A DNA stretch of 64,000 nt from JBBDYH01 sp040901795 (GCA_040901795.1 JBBDYH010000126.1:20857-84856); one strand, 5' to 3'; counted from the first letter of the stretch, positions 1-8,255 are shown. Notes: generated from the letters alone by a model not told the origin. Numbers and translations are program-made.

Positions 1-21
1 CAGCGGCGCGGAATGATGCTT

Positions 22-134
22 CAATGGGGAATGAGCGAATGAGGAATGGGGAGTGCGCAAGCGGATGGCCCCGTCATTAGTGGTTCAAGTCTTTCTTCAT
101 TCCCCCATTCCCCAATCAGCCCATTCCCCATTTA
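22..134. repeat. intergenic imperfect inverted repeat (GAATGGGG type)
   Basis: The left arm carries repeated GGGGAATG/GAATGGGG words and the right arm carries their complement (CATTCCCC, three times), so the stretch can fold as a long imperfect hairpin. A second copy of the family lies at 38171-38266 between def and fmt. It sits just downstream of the ABC ATPase gene, which reads leftward, and could act as a terminator; that is inference. Bases 1-21 show nothing recognisable. Confidence 0.7.
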
Positions 135-136
135 TC

Positions 137-1111
137 TCACGTTCCCGCCCGCGTCTCTTCTTCCAGCCGGCTAATCAAATCGCGAATATAGTATACCGTT
201 TCCTGAAAACGCGGCTCGCGCTGCATTTGCTTCGAAGGACGGTCAGCCGGCTGGATCTCCAGCTCCTCGAGGATCGTCCCCGGCGCATTGCTCATGATAT
301 AGACCCGATCGCCCAGAAACACCGCCTCCTCGATGCTGTGTGTCACAAAGAAGACCGTCGCCTGCACGTCACGCCACAGCTCAATCAGCAAATCCTGCAT
401 GTTCATTCGCGTGGTCGGATCGAGGGCGCCGAACGGTTCGTCCATTAGGATGATTCGCGGCCGCAGGATCAGCGTTCGTGCAATCGCCACCCGCTGCCGC
501 ATGCCGCCGGACAACTCATGCGGGTATTTTTCGGCGTCTGTCTCGACGTTCAGGCCCACCTGCGCAATCCAGCGCCGGCCGGCTTCGTAGCGATCGCGGC
601 GAGCCACGCCCTGGCACTCCAGCCCGAAGACGATGTTGTCGAGCACGGTGCGGTTGTCGAAGCTCGTATAGTCCTGAAATACCATGCCGCGATCGGCCCC
701 CGCCCCGATGACGGGTTTGCCGAGCACGTGCAGAGCGCCTGCGGTCGCCGGATGCTGCGGCTCCAGACCCGCAATCAGCCGCAGGATTGTGCTTTTGCCG
801 CACCCGCTGGGTCCGAGGACGCAGACAAACTCCCCCTTACGCGGCAGGTCGGCGACGACAAACGTGACGTCCTTGATGGCGGTATAGGCGTTCGCCTGGC
901 CGGCGTTGTAGGTCTTCATCACGTTGCGAAACTCCACGACGTGCGGAACCTTCAATTCCTCCGGCTGACGCACGTGGTCGAGCACCTGCCCCATGCCAAT
1001 GGCGTGGGGGACGGTCGATTGCGGAGGCGCAAGGGGCGTGCCCGCATTCCTGTGCGCCGTCGACGAGCCTGGAGGACTGGCGACCATGGGATCGGGTTGC
1101 GAATCGGGCAT
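137..1111 (-). CDS. ABC transporter ATP-binding protein, nitrate/sulfonate/taurine (SsuB/TauB) type
   Basis: Cytoplasmic ATPase subunit of an importer of the NitT/TauT class. Residues 1-55 are a Pro/Ser-rich extension ahead of the nucleotide-binding domain. Walker A is GPSGCGKST, the Q-loop is MVFQDY, the signature is LSGGMRQRVAIARTL, Walker B is IILMDEP and the switch histidine is in FVTHSIEEA. This set is typical of SsuB/TauB proteins, but at 324 aa it is longer than usual because of the N-terminal extension. It follows the permease gene by 9 bases and is the last gene of the 7172-137 cluster. The substrate cannot be told from sequence; it need not be a sulfonate, because the cognate binding protein is an unusual OmpA fusion. 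Confidence 0.9.
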   Translation of the reverse strand: MPDSQPDPMVASPPGSSTAHRNAGTPLAPPQSTVPHAIGMGQVLDHVRQPEELKVPHVVEFRNVMKTYNAGQANAYTAIKDVTFVVADLPRKGEFVCVLGPSGCGKSTILRLIAGLEPQHPATAGALHVLGKPVIGAGADRGMVFQDYTSFDNRTVLDNIVFGLECQGVARRDRYEAGRRWIAQVGLNVETDAEKYPHELSGGMRQRVAIARTLILRPRIILMDEPFGALDPTTRMNMQDLLIELWRDVQATVFFVTHSIEEAVFLGDRVYIMSNAPGTILEELEIQPADRPSKQMQREPRFQETVYYIRDLISRLEEETRAGT

Positions 1112-1120
1112 CCGCTGGAC

Positions 1121-2170
1121 CTATTGTTTGTCAGTGGGCGGAGCAGCGGTCGGCACCGCAGCCAACCGTTTGGGACGAATGACGAGCCCCTTCAGATCCT
1201 CTAACCCGTGCGCCATCGACCGGACCAAGAAATGCAGCACACCGTCGCTGCCATATTGGTACGGGAACAGTTGCCGCTGAATCCAGTACAGCAGTCGATC
1301 GATGGCAAATGCGATTAGTGGAATGATTAGTAAAACCAAATAGATGTGCTCTCGCGGACCGCGCCTTTGCGACTGGATGATGATGTCGCCAAGGCCGCCC
1401 GATTGGCCGGCGAATCGGATCGTCTCAGCGAGCATGATGTAACCGAACGCCAACCCAAACAATAACCGCAGTGAGTTGAATACGCTGGGCATCGCCAGTG
1501 GCACCAGCACTTTCATTACGATCTGGCGGCGCGAAGCGCCCAGGGTATGGGCCGTATCGATGTAGCGGCTGCCCACATCGCGGATTGCGGTCGCCGTGTC
1601 GATAATCACAAACGCCACGGTGGCAATGAAGATAAACATCACCTTCTGGCGCTCGGCAATTCCGAAGACGAAATACGTGAGCGGAATCAGCGCGGCGATC
1701 GGAATGTTGCGGCCAAAGAGATTGAAGGGGGCCAGAAATGCGTTAAACCAGTTGAAACAACCGCACAACACGCCGAGAGGAATTCCGACAACTGCGGCCA
1801 GCAAAAACCCCAGCGCCACGCGCTCCAGGCTAGCCAGCGTATTTCGCGTAAGCTCACGCTCAAACCACAATTGCGGAAAGCTTCCGAAGGTTTCCTCCGG
1901 GCTGGGCAAGATCGAATGTCGGACCAGGCGATCTTCTTCACCGCGCGTGACCGCAAACCACAATCCTGCGATCAAAGCGATGAACAACACCGCGAAAAAC
2001 AAAGACTGCCACGTGGGTATCTCGCGCCGCAGCGCAAAAAAACTGCCGCGGCGAACCGCGACAGGATCGCGCGGCTTGGTCGGCACCACCGTGTCGGCCG
2101 GAATCGCCGGATCGACGCGCTGCGTTGCAGGGTCAAGGAGCGATTTGGCGGGTGGATTTGTGTCAGACAT
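1121..2170 (-). CDS. ABC transporter permease, SsuC/TauC type
   Basis: Inner-membrane permease of a NitT/TauT-class importer, 349 aa. A hydrophilic, Pro-rich N-terminus (about residues 1-50) precedes the first membrane helix (SLFFAVLFIALIAGLW). The typical BPD_transp_1 coupling loop is visible as TAHTLGASRRQIVMKVLVPLAMP, and further helices follow to about residue 300. The hydrophilic tail after residue 315 is longer than in most SsuC proteins. It lies between the OmpA-fused binding protein and the ATPase on the same strand, so the three should form one transporter. The start at 2170 has no strong Shine-Dalgarno sequence. Confidence 0.88.
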   Translation of the reverse strand: MSDTNPPAKSLLDPATQRVDPAIPADTVVPTKPRDPVAVRRGSFFALRREIPTWQSLFFAVLFIALIAGLWFAVTRGEEDRLVRHSILPSPEETFGSFPQLWFERELTRNTLASLERVALGFLLAAVVGIPLGVLCGCFNWFNAFLAPFNLFGRNIPIAALIPLTYFVFGIAERQKVMFIFIATVAFVIIDTATAIRDVGSRYIDTAHTLGASRRQIVMKVLVPLAMPSVFNSLRLLFGLAFGYIMLAETIRFAGQSGGLGDIIIQSQRRGPREHIYLVLLIIPLIAFAIDRLLYWIQRQLFPYQYGSDGVLHFLVRSMAHGLEDLKGLVIRPKRLAAVPTAAPPTDKQ

Positions 2171-2239
2171 CCCAGCGGGTCAATAACGAATGGCGAAGCA
2201 CGAGTGACCAATCGAAAACCATACGACCTGTCATACGTC

Positions 2240-2257
2240 AGCCACACGTTTGTGGCT
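2240..2257. repeat. perfect hairpin in the permease/binding-protein spacer
   Basis: AGCCACA-CGTT-TGTGGCT is a perfect 7-bp stem with a 4-base loop in the 98-base gap between the binding-protein gene and the permease gene. It is nested in a wider imperfect pairing (cgaagcacgag at about 2192 with ctcgtgctcg at about 2255). It could attenuate the distal permease and ATPase genes or stabilise the upstream message. No T-run follows, so it is not a classical terminator. Confidence 0.6.
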
Positions 2258-2268
2258 CGTGCTCGTCC

Positions 2269-4005
2269 CTAGATCGGTTTCTCGGCCGCGTAGACCTTGA
2301 TTTCGACACGGCGGTTCTTGGCGTGATTCCCCTCCTCGGCGGGCCGGTCCCAGCCATAGCCGACCGCATTGACGCGGCTCGGCTCGAGGTCGACCTTTTC
2401 GATCAGCGCTGCTCTGACCGCTTCGGCGCGGCGCTTGGAAAGGTCGTTGACTACCGAGTCCGGAATCTCGCCGCGGCGTGAAGCGTCGGTATGCCCTTCG
2501 ATGACGATCCGCGCGCCACCAAACTGAGCGGCCAGCTTGCCGGCGTCTTGAAGAACCAAATCGACGTTCGGGTCGTAGAGCACCTCGGTGGTCTTGCCGT
2601 CTATCTCCTTGGTTATTTTCTTATAGAGATCTTCGGTGTTTGGATAAAAATGCACAGTGATTGTGTCGCTTAGGATCTCGTCCGACTCTGCTTCAATGTC
2701 TGGCACGGTGCGGGGTGCCAGCACGGACCGATACTCATCTTTCTGCGACTTGTATTTTTCCTCTTTGCCGAGCTTCTCGATGATCGAAAAGTCCATCACC
2801 TGATCGAACGGCACTGGGCGGTGCGTGATCGAGCCGATCCTGCGGTACAGATAATAGGCACGCGACCACACCTGCTCGAAGTTGGTCGGGTTATTCTGGT
2901 TCAAAAAGAACTGATAATTCTCGGCCCAGTTGGTGTTGTGCGCGTCGGCGAACATCTTGATTGTTTCGGTGGCCGGGATGTTGTATCCCGACGCCATCAA
3001 TTCAGCGCACTTTGTCCGATTCTCGTCGCTCTTCATCGCCTCCATGCCGTCAAAGATACCGCGAACCAGAGCTTCAATAATGCCCGGATGCGCCTCGGCG
3101 AAATCAGCCCGCGCGAACCAGACGTCGGCGATCAGCTTGTTTGCGTCGGCAGTCGTCACCAGCATTCGGTTGCCGCCCGCTTCGGCCAGCGAATAAATGT
3201 CGGGCGCCCAGGAAACGACGGCGTCGATGCTACGTTGAGCGTTGAACGCCGCCGCCGCCTGAAACGCGTCGTCGGTGAAGGTCATTTCCACGTCAGCCGG
3301 CTGGACGCCGCCGGAAACCAGCATGTTGAGCGCGAAATAATGCGACGGGGAATTCTGCGCAAGCACCATGGACTTGCCGCGCAGGTCGCGCACTGTCTTG
3401 ATCGCCTCGCGAACCACGATCCCGTCACCGCCATTGGACCAATCGACCTGCTGGTACACGCGCGGCATATAATTGCCGTCGCGCGGGCGGCCCTGATTAT
3501 CGACGAAACCCTCCATGAACAAGGGAATCATGTCGAGTGTTGCCCAGCCGATGTGGACCTCGCCCGCCGCATAGGCGTCGCGCATGGCCACCGGGTTATC
3601 GATCAGCACCAACTCGACTTTGAAGTCTTCGCCGTCGGGCGTTTTCCAGACCTTGCCGGGCTTGAAGCCGTCGTTAGCCAGGATGATTGGTCCCCAGCCG
3701 GCCCAGACATTGAGTGCGAAGCGTACCGTGTTATCGGTCTCGCTCAGTGGCTTGAAGGCCTTCTCACCTTTGACGGGCGGCAGCCGCTCGGCCGGCTTGA
3801 AGCGATATTCCTTGACGGTGGTGATGGCGCCGCCATCGGGCGACTCGGCGTTTCCCTGGAACTGAGTGAGGTCGATATCGCCGCCGTCGGCCTTGTCGGC
3901 TTTGGGTGCAAAGATGTCGGACCGGTAGACCGCGAAGGCCACCAAGCCGGCGACGACCAAGAACAGCACCGCGTAAAACGCAGGTTTGGGTTGTCCAGCA
4001 GCCAT
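2269..4005 (-). CDS. membrane-anchored ABC substrate-binding protein fused to an OmpA-like peptidoglycan-binding domain
   Basis: A 578-aa fusion. Residues about 9-27 (FYAVLFLVVAGLVAFAVYR) form an uncleaved-looking signal anchor with no lipobox. Residues about 90-390 match the NMT1/SsuA-like periplasmic binding fold (NVWAGWGPIILANDGF near the start, then GEVHIGWATLDMIP). A linker of about 80 residues leads to an OmpA_C-like domain at about 475-575 with VIEGHTDASRRGE, NDLSKRRAEAVRAAL and AVGYGWDRPAEE, the usual peptidoglycan-contact Asp and Arg positions. It precedes permease and ATPase genes of the same transporter class. Known families have these two domains in separate proteins; joining them would tether the receptor between membrane and cell wall. 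The function of the fusion is inferred. Confidence 0.88.
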   Translation of the reverse strand: MAAGQPKPAFYAVLFLVVAGLVAFAVYRSDIFAPKADKADGGDIDLTQFQGNAESPDGGAITTVKEYRFKPAERLPPVKGEKAFKPLSETDNTVRFALNVWAGWGPIILANDGFKPGKVWKTPDGEDFKVELVLIDNPVAMRDAYAAGEVHIGWATLDMIPLFMEGFVDNQGRPRDGNYMPRVYQQVDWSNGGDGIVVREAIKTVRDLRGKSMVLAQNSPSHYFALNMLVSGGVQPADVEMTFTDDAFQAAAAFNAQRSIDAVVSWAPDIYSLAEAGGNRMLVTTADANKLIADVWFARADFAEAHPGIIEALVRGIFDGMEAMKSDENRTKCAELMASGYNIPATETIKMFADAHNTNWAENYQFFLNQNNPTNFEQVWSRAYYLYRRIGSITHRPVPFDQVMDFSIIEKLGKEEKYKSQKDEYRSVLAPRTVPDIEAESDEILSDTITVHFYPNTEDLYKKITKEIDGKTTEVLYDPNVDLVLQDAGKLAAQFGGARIVIEGHTDASRRGEIPDSVVNDLSKRRAEAVRAALIEKVDLEPSRVNAVGYGWDRPAEEGNHAKNRRVEIKVYAAEKPI

Positions 4006-4017
4006 GGCGAAATCGGG

Positions 4018-4114
4018 TTTAAGGTTTAAGGTTCCAGGTTCAAGGTTGGAGGCTCGCGTTCATAGAGCCGGTTGCGTGGAAGCAACCTGGAACTTTGAAC
4101 CTGGAACCTTGAAT
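4018..4114. repeat. intergenic inverted repeat (TTCAAGGTT type)
   Basis: The left arm has tandem TTTAAGG/TTCAAGG words and the right arm has the complement (CTTTGAAC, CCTTGAATC), giving a long imperfect hairpin in the 116-base gap between the 101-aa gene and the binding-protein gene. Half-copies of the same word set occur at about 24550, 28391 and 31150. Confidence 0.7.
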
Positions 4115-4121
4115 CCGTGAA

Positions 4122-4427
4122 TTAACCGCGGAACTTTGTCGTCGGACGCGCCGCTTGCATCATGTTCATCACGTTCATCATGTCGTAGGCCGTCAGCTCA
4201 CAGAGCAACTGCGTGATCTTATCGTGCAGCGCCGGGTCAAGCTGTGGTTCGATCTCCTTCATCAGGTCCACGAGTCGCGTTTCTTGTTCCTGGACCTCGC
4301 GGTTGTCCACGCGGCCATCCGCCACGGCCGCCAGGAACGAATCGAGTCGCCGCGACTGCTCGGCGATGATCGGCGTCTCAGTCGATTCGTCGAACCACTT
4401 GCTCTTGAACGTTGATTGCGAGGCCAT
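4122..4427 (-). CDS. conserved hypothetical 101-aa protein of the PspA/AAA/ABC cluster
   Basis: A small soluble protein beginning MASQSTFKSKWFDES. It is mostly helical by composition, with acidic segments (NREVQEQETRLVDLMKEIEP) and a Met-rich tail (MMNVMNMMQAA). The frame stays open upstream to 4580, but that would overlap the AAA ATPase gene by more than 100 bases, so the ATG at 4427, 35 bases after the ATPase stop, is chosen. No domain is recognised. Its position between the AAA ATPase and the binding protein suggests an adaptor or regulator for that system; this is inference from context only. Confidence 0.75.
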   Translation of the reverse strand: MASQSTFKSKWFDESTETPIIAEQSRRLDSFLAAVADGRVDNREVQEQETRLVDLMKEIEPQLDPALHDKITQLLCELTAYDMMNVMNMMQAARPTTKFRG

Positions 4428-4462
4428 GGTTGAGTCCTGGATTATCGTCTTCTGGATAGTCG

Positions 4463-6277
4463 TCACTGCTCTTCGATAAGCTGCCGAATCGCCACCATCC
4501 GCTCCTGCAGCCGCGCTCGGCCGTCGGGCTTCTGCACCTGCTCGCGCCACTCGGGGGGCAAAAAGCTCATCTGAGTACATTCGAGCACAGCCGCCAAATC
4601 TTGCAACTCTTTTTCCAGTCCCTGCGACGAGGGGATGAATTCGGCCAGCGATTGGTCCAAATCCCCCCGCGAGACTGCGCCCCTTTTGTCATTGAGCGCC
4701 CGTCGCTTGGCCGCCAGCACCACGCTCTCGATGTCCGCGCCGCTCAATCGCCGCCTCGGATCCACCTCGGGCACGGCGTCGTCGACCAGCGATACCTTGT
4801 TCTTCTTCGCCATCACTTTGAACATATCAATGAGCGTCTCGGCGTCGTGCGGGTAGAACAGCGGAATATGCACCTCCGCCCGCCCCTGACGCTTAAGATC
4901 GATCGGCAACAAGTCCGGCCGGCTGGTGAGCAGCATCCACACGATCTGCCCACGGAACCGCGTGTTGCCCATCTGGCTGGCGATCATCGAAAAGACTCGG
5001 GCTGAGGTGCCGCTGTCGCCGCTGGCTTGCCGGTTGCCAAGCGCCGCATCCGCCTCATCGACGATCACCAACACCGGCCCCAACGAACGCAGCACCGTCA
5101 ATACCTGCTCCAGGTTGCCTTCAGTTTCACCGACGTATTTGGAGCGGAAATTCCGCAACACGACGCAGGGGATGCCGATCGATCCGGCATAGCACTCGGC
5201 CAGAAACGTCTTACCCGTGCCGACCGGGCCGCACACCAGATACCCCATCGGCGCGCTGTCGGCGTGCCCCTGGCGAATCGCGTCGGCGTCGTCTTTGAGC
5301 CGCTGGATCGCGTCCTCGTGCCCCACCACCATGTCCAGCGTATGGTGCGGCTCGATGAACTCGACCAAACCCTGGCACTGCCGCTCGATCATCGTCTTTT
5401 TGAGCTGCCGGAAGCGGCCCTGGTCCAGGCGGCGACCCGAGCGCGCCGCCTGCTGCACGACCACGTTGAGGTTGACCAGGCTCAATCCGTTGGCCAATTC
5501 CGCCAACTGAGCGGGTGTGAAGTCCGCTAGCTTCGCAAAGTCCTGCCCCTTGGTCGCTTGAACGACGAACCCTTCGCGCTGTTTGTCATCCGGCAGCGGC
5601 ACTTCGACCGCCGCGACGTGCGGGCTTTGCAGGAGCCGTTCGTTCACTTCAGCCAATCGATCCGCGATCAGACAGAATGCCATATTCACGCGTTTGATAT
5701 GCGGGTTTTGCGCCCAGGCCAAAAAACGCACCAGCCGCGAGGCATTACCACGGGCCAGCGCGTCAAGATCGCCGGCCGGCACAAGGTATTGTGCATAATC
5801 AAAGACCAGCGCCAGGCTCTTGCGGTTCGTCGGCTCTTCGACCAGGTTCCGCTCGATGAACGCGTCGAGCCCCAACAGGAGCTTGTCCGGCTCGCGCGGC
5901 CAGGTAATCGGTTCGCCCCACCGCGCGGTCAGATACTGCATCATCCCTTGCAGTCGCTTGGCGTCGCCGCCGGCCATCGCTCGCAAGCCGCGGCTCAGGT
6001 CGTAGCTGAGCACGATGTCCCATTTGCCGAAGACCTGCTGGCTCAAAAACTCTGCGAGGCTGCAATAACGGTCGCCGCCGCTGGCCCCGCCACCGCCGCC
6101 CGGACACCGAATAAAGTCGTGGACGTTGCCATGCAGCACGAATACGCAAGTGGTGCCCGAGAAATACAAATCTGCCATCTCGCGCGCCCACGACGGATAC
6201 CACTCCGGCAGCGGTTCGCGCGCAGGGGGCGCGTCGGCCGTCAGCGTGGTCGTGTTGTCGGTTTCGGTGTGGAGCAT
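4463..6277 (-). CDS. AAA family ATPase with a long planctomycete-type N-terminal region
   Basis: A 604-aa cytoplasmic ATPase. Residues 1-310 lack a motif I recognise, though FVLHGNVHDFI and a second NTPase-like strand (KSLALVFDYAQYLVP) recall a degenerate P-loop fold. Residues about 315-540 form an AAA module: Walker A GPVGTGKT at 350-357, Walker B VLVIVDEAD at 402-410, sensor-like LLTSRPD at 449-455 and a C-terminal four-helix lid. The start at 6277 has a good ribosome site (GGAAGGCAACC before ATG). It lies between the PspA-like gene and the 101-aa gene on the same strand. In other bacteria PspA is controlled by an AAA partner (PspF), but this protein has no visible sigma-54 loop or DNA-binding domain, so it is not PspF. 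Confidence 0.88.
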   Translation of the reverse strand: MLHTETDNTTTLTADAPPAREPLPEWYPSWAREMADLYFSGTTCVFVLHGNVHDFIRCPGGGGGASGGDRYCSLAEFLSQQVFGKWDIVLSYDLSRGLRAMAGGDAKRLQGMMQYLTARWGEPITWPREPDKLLLGLDAFIERNLVEEPTNRKSLALVFDYAQYLVPAGDLDALARGNASRLVRFLAWAQNPHIKRVNMAFCLIADRLAEVNERLLQSPHVAAVEVPLPDDKQREGFVVQATKGQDFAKLADFTPAQLAELANGLSLVNLNVVVQQAARSGRRLDQGRFRQLKKTMIERQCQGLVEFIEPHHTLDMVVGHEDAIQRLKDDADAIRQGHADSAPMGYLVCGPVGTGKTFLAECYAGSIGIPCVVLRNFRSKYVGETEGNLEQVLTVLRSLGPVLVIVDEADAALGNRQASGDSGTSARVFSMIASQMGNTRFRGQIVWMLLTSRPDLLPIDLKRQGRAEVHIPLFYPHDAETLIDMFKVMAKKNKVSLVDDAVPEVDPRRRLSGADIESVVLAAKRRALNDKRGAVSRGDLDQSLAEFIPSSQGLEKELQDLAAVLECTQMSFLPPEWREQVQKPDGRARLQERMVAIRQLIEEQ

Positions 6278-6289
6278 GGTTGCCTTCCT

Positions 6290-6415
6290 TGCTCCCAGGC
6301 TCCGCCTGGGAACACACTGTCTGCGAGGCTCTGCCTCGCTCGCTTGCGAGAACTGCAGGTCAGCAGGCGGAGCCTGCCCGGCAGTGCGTTCCCAGGCGGA
6401 GCCTGGGAACGAGTT
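6290..6415. repeat. GTTCCCAGGC-type inverted repeat element
   Basis: Several short palindromes in a row: tcccaggc-tccgcctggga, gcgaggctctgcctcgc, gcaggcggagcctgc and gttcccaggcggagcctgggaac. Related copies are at 19812-19956, 30760-30889, 48348-48398 and in part at 59649. It separates the PspA-like gene from the AAA ATPase gene inside what otherwise reads as one transcription unit. Confidence 0.85.
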
Positions 6416-6419
6416 GCGA

Positions 6420-7172
6420 CTACGTCTCCGTCTGGGTTACCTTCGCCGCCGGTCCGAGCTCTTTTTGCGTCTCGCTAATGCCGGCTGTCTCGGGCGTGAC
6501 TAATCCCATCTGCACCTCGAAATCGCGGAGCGCCTGGTCGGCCATCGTCTTCTCCATGGCTTGCTCGGCCTTGATGTCGGCCAGTCCCTCCCCCGACAGG
6601 TCCGCGGCCACACGCGCCTTCGCGCGATTGAGGCTGATCTTATCTTGAATCACCTGCTCGATCTGGCCGAAGTCCGTAGTCACGTCAAAGTTGAAGCTGG
6701 TGGCCAGCTTGGCCATCTCGGCCTCCGCGCGGCTCATCTTCAGCTCCGCGTCGTATTTGGCGATCGTCTCGCGGACTTGCGTCAGCTTACTGGTGGCGTG
6801 CTTGATCTTGGCCACGTTGTTGTTGTACGCTTCTTCGTGCATCGCAAGTTGGTTCAGGTTCTCGGTCTGCTGGTTCTTGGCCTTCTGCAATTCGAGGGCG
6901 AATTTCGAGGCGGTATCGCGATCCCCCGACTGCAAATAGGCCTTCACCTTAGCCTCCAGCGAGGCCACGTGCTGCTTGTCCCCCGCCACCTGCCGGCTGA
7001 CGCGCTCGACCAGGGCCCGGTACTGCTCCAGCCCCTCGCGGCCTTCCTTGAGCTGCGCGACTGCCGTGTCGTACTCGTACTGCATCTGCGCAATCGGGTC
7101 GGCCGTCCAGAAGAAGTTGGCCAGCTTGTTGACCTGCGCTCGCAGGGCGTGCCATAGTTTTCCAAAAATCAT
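6420..7172 (-). CDS. PspA/IM30 family protein
   Basis: A 250-aa coiled-coil protein of the PspA/Vipp1 (ESCRT-III-like) family, which binds and remodels stressed membranes. It begins MIFGKLWHALRAQVNKLANFF, with the amphipathic N-terminal helix, and continues as helices rich in Gln, Glu, Lys and Ala (VAQLKEGREGLEQYRALVER, LEAKVKAYLQSGD, AKIKHATSKLTQVRETI). The ATG at 7172 is preceded by AAAGGGAAAGGCG, which acts as the ribosome site; the open frame extends upstream into a repeat and is not used. It is the first gene of the leftward cluster with the AAA ATPase, the OmpA-fused binding protein and the ABC transporter, which points to envelope stress as the setting. Confidence 0.9.
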   Translation of the reverse strand: MIFGKLWHALRAQVNKLANFFWTADPIAQMQYEYDTAVAQLKEGREGLEQYRALVERVSRQVAGDKQHVASLEAKVKAYLQSGDRDTASKFALELQKAKNQQTENLNQLAMHEEAYNNNVAKIKHATSKLTQVRETIAKYDAELKMSRAEAEMAKLATSFNFDVTTDFGQIEQVIQDKISLNRAKARVAADLSGEGLADIKAEQAMEKTMADQALRDFEVQMGLVTPETAGISETQKELGPAAKVTQTET

Positions 7173-7190
7173 CGAGGCGCCTTTCCCTTT

Positions 7191-7327
7191 TGGAGTGCGG
7201 CGACTTGTCGCCGCTTTCAATTTCAAACCGGTTGGTCGATGCGAGTATTCGTCCACAAGAGTCCACGGAAATCCAAAGCGGCTTCGGCGCGAGCTCAGCC
7301 GAGCGGCGACGAGTCGCCGCGCTCCAT
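7191..7327. repeat. inverted repeat (GGAGTGCGGCGACTTGTCGCCGC type)
   Basis: The left arm holds GAGTGCGGCGACTTGTCGCC and the right arm the near complement (GAGCGGCGACGAGTCGCCGC, then GCTCC). Each arm is itself a small palindrome (GGCGAC-TT-GTCGCC). Sister copies are at 46969-47105 and, as a single arm, at about 24600-24630. It lies directly upstream of the PspA-like gene, so the promoter of the cluster must lie within or beyond it. Bases 7328-7437 show nothing recognisable. Confidence 0.8.
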
Positions 7328-7437
7328 ACACTTGACGTTCTTGTAACGCTCATGGTACGGCATGTCAATCAGCCGTGCTATCGCATGGATTCGCGTGGCG
7401 GTAGACTGCTGGAACGAACTTGGCTTGCCCACCCCAT

Positions 7438-7468
7438 GCAAGCTAAAGCTTGACCTCCAACGGCCCGC
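7438..7468. repeat. CAAGCTAAAGCTTGA short repeat
   Basis: Contains the palindrome CAAGCT-AAAGCTTG followed by CCTCCAACGG. The same unit is at 25186-25213 and, duplicated in tandem and with an inverted partner, at 59710-59798. Confidence 0.75.
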
Positions 7469-7539
7469 TTATGACGCCGGCAACGCTTTTGCACGACGTG
7501 CGCTGGCGGTGAGCTTTAACGATCAATACAGGGACCCTG

Positions 7540-8010
7540 ATGCGAATTGCCATCGGTTGTGACCACGCCGGCTTTCCCATGAAGGCAACGTTGGTCGAAG
7601 AGATAAAACGTGCCGGGCACGAAGTCGATGACGTCGGCGCGCCGGACGCCAGGCCGTCGGATTATCCCGACTTCGCCCGCGCCGTAGGCGAGCGAGTGGC
7701 TTCGCTCCGCGCTGATCGCGGGGTGGTCGTCTGCGGCAGCGGCGTGGGCGCCTCGGTGGCGGCCAACAAGGTGCCACGCGTGCGAGCCGCCTTGTGCCAC
7801 GATACCTTCTCGGCGCGGCAAGGCGTCGAGGACGATGACTTGAACGTGCTCTGCCTCGGCGCGCGCGTCATCGGCCCGGAACTTGCCAAGGAGGTACTGC
7901 TAGCGTTCCTCAAGTCGCGTTTTTCGCAGGCCGAGCGGCATGTCCGGCGGTTGGGCAAGATCAAAGCCATCGAGACCGATGCGCGCGAAGGGTTATTCGA
8001 CGAGCCGTAG
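7540..8010 (+). CDS. rpiB: ribose-5-phosphate isomerase B
   Basis: Interconverts ribose 5-phosphate and ribulose 5-phosphate in the pentose phosphate pathway; cytoplasmic. The 156-aa protein begins MRIAIGCDHAGFPMK, the phosphate- and substrate-binding start of the RpiB/LacAB family. VVCGSGVGASVAANKVPRVR holds the catalytic Cys-Gly-Ser-Gly loop, and ALCHDTFSARQGVEDDDLNV follows, with LGARVIG after it. Length and motif order fit the family. An AGGGACCCTG ribosome site precedes the ATG. It stands alone on the plus strand between repeats. Confidence 0.95.
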   Translation: MRIAIGCDHAGFPMKATLVEEIKRAGHEVDDVGAPDARPSDYPDFARAVGERVASLRADRGVVVCGSGVGASVAANKVPRVRAALCHDTFSARQGVEDDDLNVLCLGARVIGPELAKEVLLAFLKSRFSQAERHVRRLGKIKAIETDAREGLFDEP

Positions 8011-8150
8011 GCGGTTTGTAGCAGGCACACTCCGTGTGCCGTTCCGCCCGCCGTGGCGGGCGGGGTACAATCGGCCCGATTTTCAGCATTACCCAAATTT
8101 TGACGCCTCGGTAAGATACAGAAGTCAGTCCCACCGTCAGTGGCCTCGAT

Positions 8151-8255
8151 GTGTAGGGAACGGCCTCCGTGCCGCTCCGGCCTGCCAAACGATTTGCCCA
8201 CACTGGTTGGCACTGGTTGGCGCCTCCGGAACGCCACAGAGGGCGTTCCCTACAG
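8151..8255. repeat. TGTAGGGAACG-type inverted repeat
   Basis: TGTAGGGAACGGCCTCCGTGCCG opens the element, and its complement (CGCCACAGAGGGCGTTCCCTACA) closes it about 100 bases later. A matching copy is at 22179-22270. The rest of the 8011-8309 spacer holds two more hairpins just after rpiB (ggcacactccgtgtgcc and cgcccgccgtggcgggcg), which may end rpiB transcription. Confidence 0.85.

Noticed and set aside
2821..4029. 402-aa plus-strand frame opposite the OmpA-fused binding protein
   Set aside because: No motif or ribosome site; the minus-strand fusion protein is well supported.
4245..6300. PspF-type identity for the AAA protein next to PspA
   Set aside because: No sigma-54 contact loop and no C-terminal helix-turn-helix are visible.
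7191..7327. Possible insertion-sequence ends (inverted arms about 135 bp apart)
   Set aside because: No transposase or remnant between the arms and no clear target duplication; treated as a repeat element.
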